DNA from: Burkholderiales bacterium
Lineage (GTDB): Bacteria > Pseudomonadota > Gammaproteobacteria > Burkholderiales > Burkholderiaceae_C
NCBI GenBank assembly: GCA_016213205.1
Contig: JACRAZ010000099.1
Location: 124,001-188,000, forward strand
Reading direction: 5' to 3'
DNA length: 64,000 nucleotides
A program made the translations under genes and the position numbers. Positions 42,959 through 49,972 of this stretch are shown here, piece after piece (positions within the stretch are counted from its first letter, which is position 1; each line of letters opens with the position of its first letter). Under the pieces are notes generated by a model. That model worked only from the letters and a program-made list of their open reading frames with translations, was not told where the DNA came from and ran no database searches.

Positions 42959-43864
42959 ATGCACGAACTCGTCCTGCAGGTGCCCGAAGGCCTGGTCGAC
43001 ACGGTCTCCGAAGCCCTGGCCGAGGAGTTGCCGGCGCTTTCGGTCTCGGTGGAGGATGCCGATGCCGGCACCGCGGCCGAGCATGCCCTGTTCGGCGAGC
43101 CGGGCCTGCCCGCGCCACGCAGCGGCTGGCAGCACTCGAAGGTGACCGCGCTGTTCGAGACCGAGCAGGAAGCCACCGAGGCCGCCACGCTGGTGCTGGC
43201 ACAGGATTGGGCCGAGGGCATCACCGTGGCCGCGCTGCGCGAGGTGGCCGAACAGGACTGGGTGCGGTTGACCCAATCGCAGTTCGCGCCAGTGGAGATC
43301 ACGCCAACGTTCTGGATCGTGCCGAGCTGGCACCAGCCGCCCGCGCAGGCGCAGCGGGTGATCCGGCTCGATCCTGGCCTGGCCTTCGGCACCGGCACCC
43401 ACCCCACCACGCGCATGTGCCTGCGCTGGATTGCACGGCACGCTCAGGCCTGGCCGCGCGTGCTGGACTACGGCTGCGGCTCGGGCATCCTGGCCATCGG
43501 TGCGGCGTTGCACGGCGCGCAGGCAGTCGACGCTGTGGACATCGATGACGCGGCGGTGGAGGCCACCCGCGCCAACGCCCAGGCCAACGGCGTGCAGCTC
43601 AACGCCGGCCGCCCGGAGGCGGCCCAGGGTGCCTACCCGCTGGTGCTGGCCAACATATTGGCCACACCGCTGAAGCTGCTGGCACCACTGCTGGCCGGCC
43701 ATGTGGCCGCCGGCGGCGACCTGGTGCTGGCCGGCATCCTGGATCGCCAGGCCGAGGAACTGCGCGACGCCTATGCACCCTGGCTCGCGCTGCAGGTGAG
43801 CGACAGCGAAGACGGCTGGATCCTGATGACGGCCCGCCAAGGCGCCGCAGCCGGCATGGCATGA
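42959..43864 (+). CDS. prmA: Ribosomal protein L11 methyltransferase
   Basis: 301 residues. PrmA trimethylates several sites on ribosomal protein L11. It has the N-terminal substrate-recognition domain, LDPGLAFGTGTHPTTRMCL near residue 140, SAM motif LDYGCGSGILAIGAAL near 168, and NILATPL near 232. It lies between accC and the DUF3426 gene, the usual order in Burkholderiales. Confidence 0.96.
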   Translation: MHELVLQVPEGLVDTVSEALAEELPALSVSVEDADAGTAAEHALFGEPGLPAPRSGWQHSKVTALFETEQEATEAATLVLAQDWAEGITVAALREVAEQDWVRLTQSQFAPVEITPTFWIVPSWHQPPAQAQRVIRLDPGLAFGTGTHPTTRMCLRWIARHAQAWPRVLDYGCGSGILAIGAALHGAQAVDAVDIDDAAVEATRANAQANGVQLNAGRPEAAQGAYPLVLANILATPLKLLAPLLAGHVAAGGDLVLAGILDRQAEELRDAYAPWLALQVSDSEDGWILMTARQGAAAGMA

Positions 43865-43871
43865 TCCCGGC

Positions 43872-44828
43872 ATGAGCCTCGCGACCCGCTGTACCGAATG
43901 CGGCACGGTGTTCCGTGTCGTGCAGGATCAGTTGAAGGTGTCTGAAGGCTGGGTGCGCTGCGGCCGCTGCTCGGCGGTGTTCAACGCGCTGGAGAACCTG
44001 TGCGAGATCGACGGCGATCGCACGGAAGCACCCGCCGCCCAGCCGCCCTTCGACCCGAACTTCGTCGCGCCTGGCGCGCCCGAGGCGCCGGATGCACCGG
44101 AACCCACCTCCTCGTTCCCCGAGACCGAGACCCCGTACGGCGCCAACGCGACCACCCTGCCCTTCGACGATGGGCCCGATGCCATCGTCGAATTCAGCGC
44201 GGCCTCGCCCACCGAGCCCGCCCCGCCGGACGATGCGCCCGCCATGCCGGCAGGTGCCACCACGCTGGCCGAACCCGCCCCAGCGGGCGGCGACCACCCA
44301 CCGCTGGTCGCCGAGGGTGCACCGCATTTCGTGCGTGCTGCCGAACGTGCAGCCTTCTGGCGGCGCCGGCCGGTGCGCATCACGCTCGTCGTCTCGGCGG
44401 TGTTGCTGTCGGTGCTGCTCGCCCTGCAGGCTGCGCTGGCCGGGCGCAACCTGCTGGCCGCCCACATGCCGGGCACGCGCCCGCTGCTGGCAGAACTGTG
44501 CCGGCACACCGGCTGCACGATCCAGCCGCTGCGCCGGATCGACAAGTTGTCGGTCGACTCCAGCGGGCTGGCGAAGGTCGAAGGCGCGGCGTTGTATCGC
44601 CTGTCCGTGGTACTGCACAACCGGGGCGACATCGCGGTGCTGGCCCCCGCACTCGACCTGTCGCTCACCGATGCCGCCGGCAAGCTGGTCGCCCGACGCG
44701 TGCTGCAGACAAGCGACCTCGGCCTGAGCCCGGTCATCGATGCCGGCCAGGAACTGCCGCTGCAGGCCCTGCTGTCGACCGGTGAGCACCGCATCACGGG
44801 CTACACCGTCGAGCTGTTCTATCCCTGA
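43872..44828 (+). CDS. Zinc-ribbon plus DUF3426 membrane protein
   Basis: 318 residues. The N-terminus has two CxxC pairs (CTECGTVF and CGRCSAVF, MJ0042-type zinc ribbon). A long acidic Pro/Ala-rich linker (about 55-155) leads to one transmembrane helix (ITLVVSAVLLSVLLALQAAL) and a C-terminal DUF3426 domain with HTGCTIQPLRRIDKL and VVLHNRGDIAVLAPALDLSLTD. Topology suggests a cytoplasmic zinc ribbon and periplasmic domain. The function of the family is not established. It starts seven bases after prmA. Confidence 0.85.
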   Translation: MSLATRCTECGTVFRVVQDQLKVSEGWVRCGRCSAVFNALENLCEIDGDRTEAPAAQPPFDPNFVAPGAPEAPDAPEPTSSFPETETPYGANATTLPFDDGPDAIVEFSAASPTEPAPPDDAPAMPAGATTLAEPAPAGGDHPPLVAEGAPHFVRAAERAAFWRRRPVRITLVVSAVLLSVLLALQAALAGRNLLAAHMPGTRPLLAELCRHTGCTIQPLRRIDKLSVDSSGLAKVEGAALYRLSVVLHNRGDIAVLAPALDLSLTDAAGKLVARRVLQTSDLGLSPVIDAGQELPLQALLSTGEHRITGYTVELFYP

Positions 44829-44864
44829 CACCTGCCAACCTGCCGCCCGTCCGGCGCCCCACCC

Positions 44865-45779
44865 ATGCCTGTCCTAATCTGCGGCTCGCTCGCCTTCGAC
44901 ACCATCACGAACTTTCCTGGCCGCTTCGCGCAGCAGATCCTGCCCGAGCAGGTGCACATCCTGAATGTGTCGTTCCTGGTGCCCACGCTGCGCCGCGAGT
45001 TCGGTGGCTGCGCCGGCAACATCGCCTACACGCTGCACCTGCTGGGTGGCAAGCCGCTCGTGATGGCCGCGCTCGGCAACGATGGCGAGGACTACCGGCG
45101 CCGCCTCGAGAGCTGGGGCCTGGACACCTCGCTCGTGCGCCACGACACCGAGACCTACACGGCGCAGGCGATCATCATCACCGACCAGGACAACAACCAG
45201 ATCACCGCGTTCCACCCCGGTGCCATGCAGCAGGCCCATGCCACGCGGCTGCCCACCGACCGCAATGACATCGAACTGGCCATCATCGCGCCCGATGGCC
45301 GCGAGGCCATGCTCAGCCACGCGCAGCAGCTGGCAGATGCGGGCGTGCCGTTCATCTTCGATCCCGGTCAGGGCCTGCCGATGTTCGACGGAGACGACCT
45401 GCGTCGTTTCGTCGCCCAGGCCAGCTGGGTCGCCGTGAACGACTACGAAGGCCGCATGCTGTGCGAGCGCATGGACACCACGCTCGAGGCGCTGTCGCGC
45501 CAACCCAACCTGCGGGGCGTGATCGTCACGCTCGGCGCCGACGGCAGTGAACTCTGGCAGCACGGCCAGCGCCTGCATGTGCCGGGCATCGCGGCCGAAG
45601 CGGTGATCGACCCCACTGGTTGTGGTGATGCCTTCCGGGGTGCGCTGCTGCATGGCCTGTCGCAGGGCTGGACGCTGGAACGCTGCGTGCGCCTGGGCAA
45701 CCAGGTCGGTGCCTTGAAGATCGCGCAGCGTGGCGGCCAGAACCACCGGATTCCGCCCGAAATGCTGGCGGCAGCCTGA
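44865..45779 (+). CDS. PfkB-family carbohydrate/adenosine-type kinase
   Basis: 304 residues of ribokinase fold. The N-terminal GGCAGNIAYTLHLLGG (near residue 46) and the C-terminal signature DPTGCGDAFRGALLHGL with the catalytic Asp (near 251) are present; an NDYEGRM segment lies in between. The order GSLAFDTI at the start resembles adenosine-kinase-like PfkB proteins. The substrate cannot be named from sequence. It is probably the last gene of the accB-to-kinase run. Confidence 0.87.
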   Translation: MPVLICGSLAFDTITNFPGRFAQQILPEQVHILNVSFLVPTLRREFGGCAGNIAYTLHLLGGKPLVMAALGNDGEDYRRRLESWGLDTSLVRHDTETYTAQAIIITDQDNNQITAFHPGAMQQAHATRLPTDRNDIELAIIAPDGREAMLSHAQQLADAGVPFIFDPGQGLPMFDGDDLRRFVAQASWVAVNDYEGRMLCERMDTTLEALSRQPNLRGVIVTLGADGSELWQHGQRLHVPGIAAEAVIDPTGCGDAFRGALLHGLSQGWTLERCVRLGNQVGALKIAQRGGQNHRIPPEMLAAA

Positions 45780-45811
45780 CAGCGCCGGATTGTTGCGCTG
45801 CAACGTCAGTC

Positions 45812-45826
45812 GATCTGCGGCAGATC
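45812..45826. promoter_or_regulatory. 15-bp perfect palindrome upstream of ompW
   Basis: GATCTGC-g-GCAGATC lies 33 bases after the kinase stop and upstream of the FNR-like site. A smaller dyad (GTTGC-gct-GCAAC, 45792-45804) precedes it. These may be an operator for ompW or part of the kinase transcript's 3' end; there is no U tract. Confidence 0.35.
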
Positions 45827-45863
45827 AAGACCCTCCCAGAATGGGGGTTAACGCGCATTCAGT

Positions 45864-45877
45864 TTGATCATATTCAA
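45864..45877 (+). promoter_or_regulatory. FNR/Anr-type site in front of ompW
   Basis: TTGAT-cata-TTCAA matches the FNR consensus TTGAT-N4-ATCAA at nine of ten positions. If it acts as a class II site centred at -41.5, transcription would begin near 45912, with TCCAAT (45900-45905) in the -10 position. E. coli ompW is known to be FNR-controlled, which supports the reading. Confidence 0.65.
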
Positions 45878-45910
45878 TCGTCGCGGACCGCTCTCCGACT
45901 CCAATCGATC

Positions 45911-45931
45911 AACGGCCTTCAAGGGGCCGTT
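45911..45931 (+). promoter_or_regulatory. Leader hairpin of ompW
   Basis: A perfect 7-bp stem, AACGGCC-ttcaagg-GGCCGTT, followed by TTCG, lies 26 bases before the ompW ATG and would be at the very 5' end of the mRNA predicted from the FNR site. It may protect the transcript 5' end or, less likely given the short T run, act as an attenuator. Confidence 0.45.
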
Positions 45932-45956
45932 TTCGTTGCGAACTCAGGAGAACTCC

Positions 45957-46571
45957 ATGACGAACAAGACTTGGCTCATCGCCCTTGCCGCAGCTGCTGC
46001 GCTGCCCCTCTCTGTCCAGGCCCAGGACACCGGCAACTGGCTGGTGCGCGCCCGCGCGCTGTACCTCGACTCGGCCGACAAGGACAGCACCGGTTTCGGC
46101 CTGTCGATCAACAACAAGACCTTCCCGGAAGTCGACATCACCTACTTCCTGTCGCCCAACCTCGCGGCCGAGCTGATCCTCACCTACCCGCAGAAGCAGA
46201 CCCTGCACTCCACCGTGGTCGGCGCCGACATCGGCACCTTCAAGCACCTGCCCCCGACGCTGACGCTGCAGTACCACGTCACCGGTCTGGGCAACTTCCG
46301 CCCCTACTTCGGCGCGGGCATCAACTACACCAACCTGTCGGCGGTGAAGTTCAACAGCAACGTGGCGGCGCTGAACCTGGGCGTCAAGCACAACAGCTAC
46401 GGCCTGGCCGTGCAGGCTGGCGTGGACATTCCGTTGGGCGGCGGCTGGTTGATCAATGCCGACCTGAAGAAGGTGCAGATCGGCACCACCGTCTACTCGA
46501 AGGGCAACGAGGTCGGCAAGTTCAAGGTCAACCCGACCCTGTTCTCGCTGGGTTTCGGCAAGCGCTTCTGA
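45957..46571 (+). CDS. ompW: Outer membrane protein OmpW family
   Basis: A 204-residue outer-membrane beta-barrel of eight strands expected from the family. A signal peptide (KTWLIALAAAAALPLSVQAQ) ends in A-x-A. The mature part shows NWLVRARALYLDS, LTLQYHV, FRPYFGAGINYTNL and a terminal aromatic residue (GFGKRF) used for barrel assembly. ATG 45957 has a strong CAGGAG ribosome site. OmpW proteins carry small hydrophobic compounds and respond to oxygen limitation. Confidence 0.94.
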   Translation: MTNKTWLIALAAAAALPLSVQAQDTGNWLVRARALYLDSADKDSTGFGLSINNKTFPEVDITYFLSPNLAAELILTYPQKQTLHSTVVGADIGTFKHLPPTLTLQYHVTGLGNFRPYFGAGINYTNLSAVKFNSNVAALNLGVKHNSYGLAVQAGVDIPLGGGWLINADLKKVQIGTTVYSKGNEVGKFKVNPTLFSLGFGKRF

Positions 46572-46576
46572 GCCCA

Positions 46577-46594
46577 GGCTGGCCGGGGCCAGCC
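46577..46594 (+). terminator. Hairpin just after ompW
   Basis: GGCTGGCC-gg-GGCCAGCC begins six bases after the ompW stop. It is a strong palindrome without a U tract, and a likely 3'-end signal for ompW in the 75-base convergent gap to fau. Confidence 0.5.
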
Positions 46595-46610
46595 ATCCAC
46601 TGCGGTGTCA

Positions 46611-46637
46611 GGGAAGCGTGGCACGGCCACGCCTCCC
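46611..46637 (-). terminator. Hairpin at the end of fau
   Basis: A GGGA/TCCC outer stem and a perfect 7-bp GCGTGGC-acg-GCCACGC inner stem lie nine bases past the fau stop. It is probably the transcript end of fau, paired with the hairpin after ompW. Confidence 0.5.
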
Positions 46638-46646
46638 CGGCAAACC

Positions 46647-47243
46647 CTAGCCGGACCGTTGCCAGGCGACACCATCCTCGGTGAGCATGGCATCCAGCGG
46701 CACATCGTGCGGTTCGGCCTCGAGCCACGGGATGTAGCCGTGCGCATAGCCCACGCCCACGGTGTAGGGGCGGGGCTGCAACGCGGCCAGCGTGCGGTCG
46801 TAGAAACCGCCGCCATAGCCCAGGCGCACGCCACGCGGCCCGAAGCCCACGCAGGGCACGAGCAGCAGCGCGGGCTCGAAGGCTTCGGTGTCCTTGGGCT
46901 TCGGAATGCCGTAGGCATCCTCCTCCATCGGGCAGCCGGGGTACCAGACATGGAAGCGCAGCTGCTTGGTCTCGCGGTTGATCACCGGCAGGCCGATGCG
47001 ACGCTGCGACTCCGCTTCGGTCCAGCGGTACAGGGCCGGCAGGGCATCGAACTCGCCCTTGATCGGCCAGTAGGCGCCGATGGTCTGTTCCGGCCGCGTC
47101 ACCAGCCACACGCGCAGCACTTCCTGCAGGTGCACCGCACGCTGGTGGCGGTCCAGCATGGCCTGCCGCTCAGCCTGCAGTTGCTTGCGCAGCAGGGCCT
47201 TGTCGCGTGGCGGTTCGAAGCTGAAGCGGTAGGTGGAGCTCAC
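46647..47243 (-). CDS. 5-formyltetrahydrofolate cyclo-ligase
   Basis: About 198 residues. The enzyme (Fau/YgfA, MTHFS family) converts 5-formyl-THF to methenyl-THF using ATP. Characteristic parts are RKQLQAER near the N-terminus, AYWPIKGEFDALP, LLVPCVGFGPRGVRLGYGGGFYDRTLA near residue 140, and a late VGVGYAHG. I chose GTG 47243 (VSSTYRFSFE) with upstream GAAGGG; the extension to ATG 47294 is a low-complexity Arg/Gly stretch. In many bacteria fau follows 6S RNA, but I see no clear 6S RNA here. Confidence 0.9.
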   Translation of the reverse strand: MSSTYRFSFEPPRDKALLRKQLQAERQAMLDRHQRAVHLQEVLRVWLVTRPEQTIGAYWPIKGEFDALPALYRWTEAESQRRIGLPVINRETKQLRFHVWYPGCPMEEDAYGIPKPKDTEAFEPALLLVPCVGFGPRGVRLGYGGGFYDRTLAALQPRPYTVGVGYAHGYIPWLEAEPHDVPLDAMLTEDGVAWQRSG

Positions 47244-47351
47244 AAGGGGCCCTTCGGTCAACCGCCGTCGGCCCCGGCGCCCCGGTCGGCGCACAGCCCG
47301 GCGGGCTCAATGAGCCCGGATTGTGCCCGGCCGGCCCCTACACTGCGTGCC

Positions 47352-47777
47352 ATGGCCCGGCCGGATGAAGAATTCGTCACCCACTGCCTCGAATTGCTGG
47401 GCGCGCTGGGCCCTGCACGCGCGCGCCGCATGTTCGGCGGTCACGGCCTGTACGTGAGCGACCAGTTCATCGCATTGATCGCCAACGACACGCTGTACCT
47501 GAAGACCGACGACGACACACGCGCACAGTTCGAGCAGGCCGGCAGCCGGCCCTTCGACTACACAACGCGAGACGGTCAACGGGTGGTGATGGCCTACTGG
47601 GCCGCGCCGCAGGATGCCATGGAGTCGCCCGCCTTGATGCTGCCCTGGGCCCGGCTTGCCATGGCCTCGGCGCTGCGGGCGGCCGCGAGCAAGCGGCCCG
47701 CGGCGGTGCGCAAGGCGCCCGCCAGGCCAAGCCAGGCCCGCTCTGCCACGCCGGCACGCCGCCGCGCGCCGCGCTGA
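47352..47777 (+). CDS. TfoX N-terminal domain protein
   Basis: A 141-residue protein with the TfoX/Sxy N-terminal domain: FVTHCLELLGALGPARARRMFGG, then FIALIANDTLYLKTDD and VMAYWAAPQDAMESP. It lacks the TfoX C-terminal domain. Full-length TfoX regulates competence; stand-alone N-terminal domains have no settled role. The last 40 residues are Ala/Arg/Pro-rich and overlap the 3' end of the DUF2917 gene on the other strand by 184 bases. Confidence 0.85.
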   Translation: MARPDEEFVTHCLELLGALGPARARRMFGGHGLYVSDQFIALIANDTLYLKTDDDTRAQFEQAGSRPFDYTTRDGQRVVMAYWAAPQDAMESPALMLPWARLAMASALRAAASKRPAAVRKAPARPSQARSATPARRRAPR

Positions 47778-48052
47778 TCGGCCCCGAGCGGCAACTGCCA
47801 GTCCAGCCGGGCCAGACGCCCGGGCTGCCAGGGTTCCACCACCAGGCCGGTACCGGCAGGCACCCACACACCGTCGCCTTCGGCCAGCACGTGGTCGTCA
47901 GGATCACCATCGCGGGTGATCCAGGCCCGACCCTGCTGCACGACGAGCCAACCCGCCCGACGCGCCTGCAGGCGTTGCGTGGCCATCACCGGCACCCCGC
48001 CGGGCTGCCTGCCAAGCACCCGAACGCCGGAGGATTGATGCGAAGCCTTCAT
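47594..48052 (-). CDS. DUF2917 protein
   Basis: About 152 residues. A small cupin-like region (WLVVQQGRAWITRDGDPDD, then GDGVWVPAGTGLVVEP) matches DUF2917, and the C-terminus has an amphipathic Ala/Arg-rich tail ending in SMASCGAAQ. ATG 48052 has a good GGGAG ribosome site. It is divergent from a LysR regulator, a common arrangement for this family, so that regulator probably controls it. Its 3' end overlaps the TfoX-like gene antisense. Confidence 0.75.
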   Translation of the reverse strand: MKASHQSSGVRVLGRQPGGVPVMATQRLQARRAGWLVVQQGRAWITRDGDPDDHVLAEGDGVWVPAGTGLVVEPWQPGRLARLDWQLPLGADQRGARRRAGVAERAWLGLAGALRTAAGRLLAAARSAEAMASRAQGSIKAGDSMASCGAAQ

Positions 48053-48142
48053 GGCGATCTCCCTGGTAGTTACCCGCAATCATCCTCGTTCAATTCGCTG
48101 TGATCCAATGCATTCCACTTCAGCGATTGATGCGAGAACAAC
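48053..48142. promoter_or_regulatory. Divergent control region of DUF2917 and lysR
   Basis: A 90-base, comparatively AT-rich gap between the two divergent starts. It would be expected to hold a LysR site (T-N11-A) and both promoters; I see several AT-rich words but no single convincing dyad. Confidence 0.4.
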
Positions 48143-49114
48143 ATGAATACACCGCGCCACCGCCCGTTGTCGCTGGACGGCCTCCGGGCGTTTGAAGCCG
48201 TCGCACGGCGCCTGTCATTCAGCGCGGCAGCCCAGGAGTTGTTCCTCACGCAGTCGGCCATCAGTCGGCAGATCAAGTCACTCGAGGCCGAGATCGGTGC
48301 CACCTTGTTCAACCGCGGCACACGGCACGTGGAGCTCACCGCCGCCGGCCTGGCGCTGCAGCAGGCGGTGTCGCCCGCGCTCGAGCGCATCGACCGCACG
48401 GTGCGCCAGCTGCGCATCGCGCGGGGCCGGCAGCACGTGAACGTGTCCACCTTCGCGTCCTTCGCCACGCTGTGGCTGCTGCCACGCCTGGCCGCGTTCC
48501 AGCAGCGCCATCCGGACATCGACATCCGCCTGTCGGCCACCGACAAGCTGGTCGACATGGATGATCCCGAAGTCGACCTCGCACTGCGCTACGACACGCC
48601 CGCCAACGTGCCCGCCCATGCGGAGCGCCTGTTCGACGAATGCCTGTCGCCGATGACCAGCCCCTGGCTGCTGGAGCAGGCCCGCAGCGGGGCCCACGCG
48701 GCACTCGACAGCCCGGCCGACCTGGCCGGGCACGCGCTGCTGGAGGAGGACGACCACCGACCCAGCGCCTTCTCGCTGAGCTGGCGCCGCTGGCTGCAGC
48801 TGCACGGCCTGCCGCAGCTGGAGCCACGCCGGTGGATCTACCTGAACTACACGCACCAGCAGGTGCAGGGCGCCGTCGCCGGCCAGGGCATTGCGCTGGC
48901 CCGCATACCGATGGTGCACGAACTGCTCGAGCGCAGCGAACTGGTGGAACCCTTCGGCCGGGCAGGGCGCATCCCGGGCGAGGCCTGCTACTGGCTGGTC
49001 CTGCTGCCCCAGGCCCGCTTGCGGCCGGCCTTGCAGGCCTTCGCCGACTGGGTGCGCGACGAAGCCGGGCGCACCCGCGCCGCGCTGGCCGATGAGGCCG
49101 GCTCATCGCAGTGA
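48143..49114 (+). CDS. LysR-family transcriptional regulator (GcvA-like)
   Basis: 323 residues. N-terminal winged helix-turn-helix: LDGLRAFEAVARRLSFSAAAQELFLTQSAISRQIKSLE (positions about 10-48) with GATLFNR following. The C-terminal ligand-binding domain is of the GcvA type (VSTFASFATLWLLPRL, then ALRYDTP). It is divergent from the DUF2917 gene, its likely target. Confidence 0.92.
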   Translation: MNTPRHRPLSLDGLRAFEAVARRLSFSAAAQELFLTQSAISRQIKSLEAEIGATLFNRGTRHVELTAAGLALQQAVSPALERIDRTVRQLRIARGRQHVNVSTFASFATLWLLPRLAAFQQRHPDIDIRLSATDKLVDMDDPEVDLALRYDTPANVPAHAERLFDECLSPMTSPWLLEQARSGAHAALDSPADLAGHALLEEDDHRPSAFSLSWRRWLQLHGLPQLEPRRWIYLNYTHQQVQGAVAGQGIALARIPMVHELLERSELVEPFGRAGRIPGEACYWLVLLPQARLRPALQAFADWVRDEAGRTRAALADEAGSSQ

Positions 49115-49194
49115 TGCGCAGATTGCAGCAGGCCCGCCGCTGCGCGGGGCGGCGGCGCGCTTAGGATAGGGTGCCCCCACAAGGACCCCGCGCC

Positions 49195-49878
49195 ATGCAG
49201 CTGTACATCGGCAACAAGAACTACTCCTCCTGGTCCATGCGGCCCTGGGTGCTGCTGCGGCAGTTCGGCATTCCGTTCGACGAGGTGATGCTGCGCTTCG
49301 ACGGCTTCGAGGCCGGTTCGGCCTTCAAGCTGGCGGTGAGCCGCCTGTCACCCGCCGGCCGTGTGCCGGTGCTGATGGACGGGCCCCTGGTGGTGTGGGA
49401 CACACTGGCCATTGCCGAGTACCTGGCCGAGAAATACGCCGACCGCGCCCTCTGGCCACGCCAGCCGGCCGCGCGTGCCCGCGCCCGCAGCATCTGCGCC
49501 GAGATGCATGCCGGCTTCGGCGCCCTGCGCAGCCATTGCCCGATGAACATCGAGGCCTCGCTGCCCGAGGTGGGCGCCCGCGTCCTGGCCGAACAGGCCG
49601 GCGTGCGCATCGACCTTGCCCGGCTGGTGGCGATGTGGATGGACGCGCTCGCTGCCAGCGGCGGGCCGTTCCTGTTCGGCGAGTACTCGATCGCCGACGC
49701 CTACTTCGCCCCGGTGGCCGCCCGCCTGCGCACCTACGCCTTGCCGGTGCCCGACTCGGTGGCGCGCTATGTCGACCAGCTGTGGTCCAGCGCCGGCGTG
49801 AGCGCGTGGGTGCGTGGCGCCCTCGCGGAGCAGGACTTCCTGCCCTTCGAGGAACCCTATCGCTGCTCGCGCGGCTGA
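49195..49878 (+). CDS. Glutathione S-transferase family protein
   Basis: A 227-residue cytosolic protein. The thioredoxin-like N-terminal domain starts QLYIGNKNYSSWSMRPW, with a Ser that would activate glutathione, then GRVPVLMDGPLVVWDTLAIAEYLAE. The helical C-terminal domain shows GPFLFGEYSIADAYFAPV with the conserved N-capping Asp. The substrate is unknown. ATG 49195 suits the family better than the longer frame at 49171. Confidence 0.92.
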   Translation: MQLYIGNKNYSSWSMRPWVLLRQFGIPFDEVMLRFDGFEAGSAFKLAVSRLSPAGRVPVLMDGPLVVWDTLAIAEYLAEKYADRALWPRQPAARARARSICAEMHAGFGALRSHCPMNIEASLPEVGARVLAEQAGVRIDLARLVAMWMDALAASGGPFLFGEYSIADAYFAPVAARLRTYALPVPDSVARYVDQLWSSAGVSAWVRGALAEQDFLPFEEPYRCSRG

Positions 49879-49972
49879 GCGGCCAACATCCCCCTGCGGT
49901 CAGCGCCAGAACGGGTCGCTGCGTTAGAGTGTCTTTGCGGGTGCCCTTGGGCGCCCCAGCCCTGCTGCCGCG

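Noticed and set aside
46577..47351. 6S RNA gene near the 5-formyl-THF cyclo-ligase
   Set aside because: The gaps on either side of the gene are only about 75 and 108 bases and show terminator-like hairpins, not the long 6S fold.
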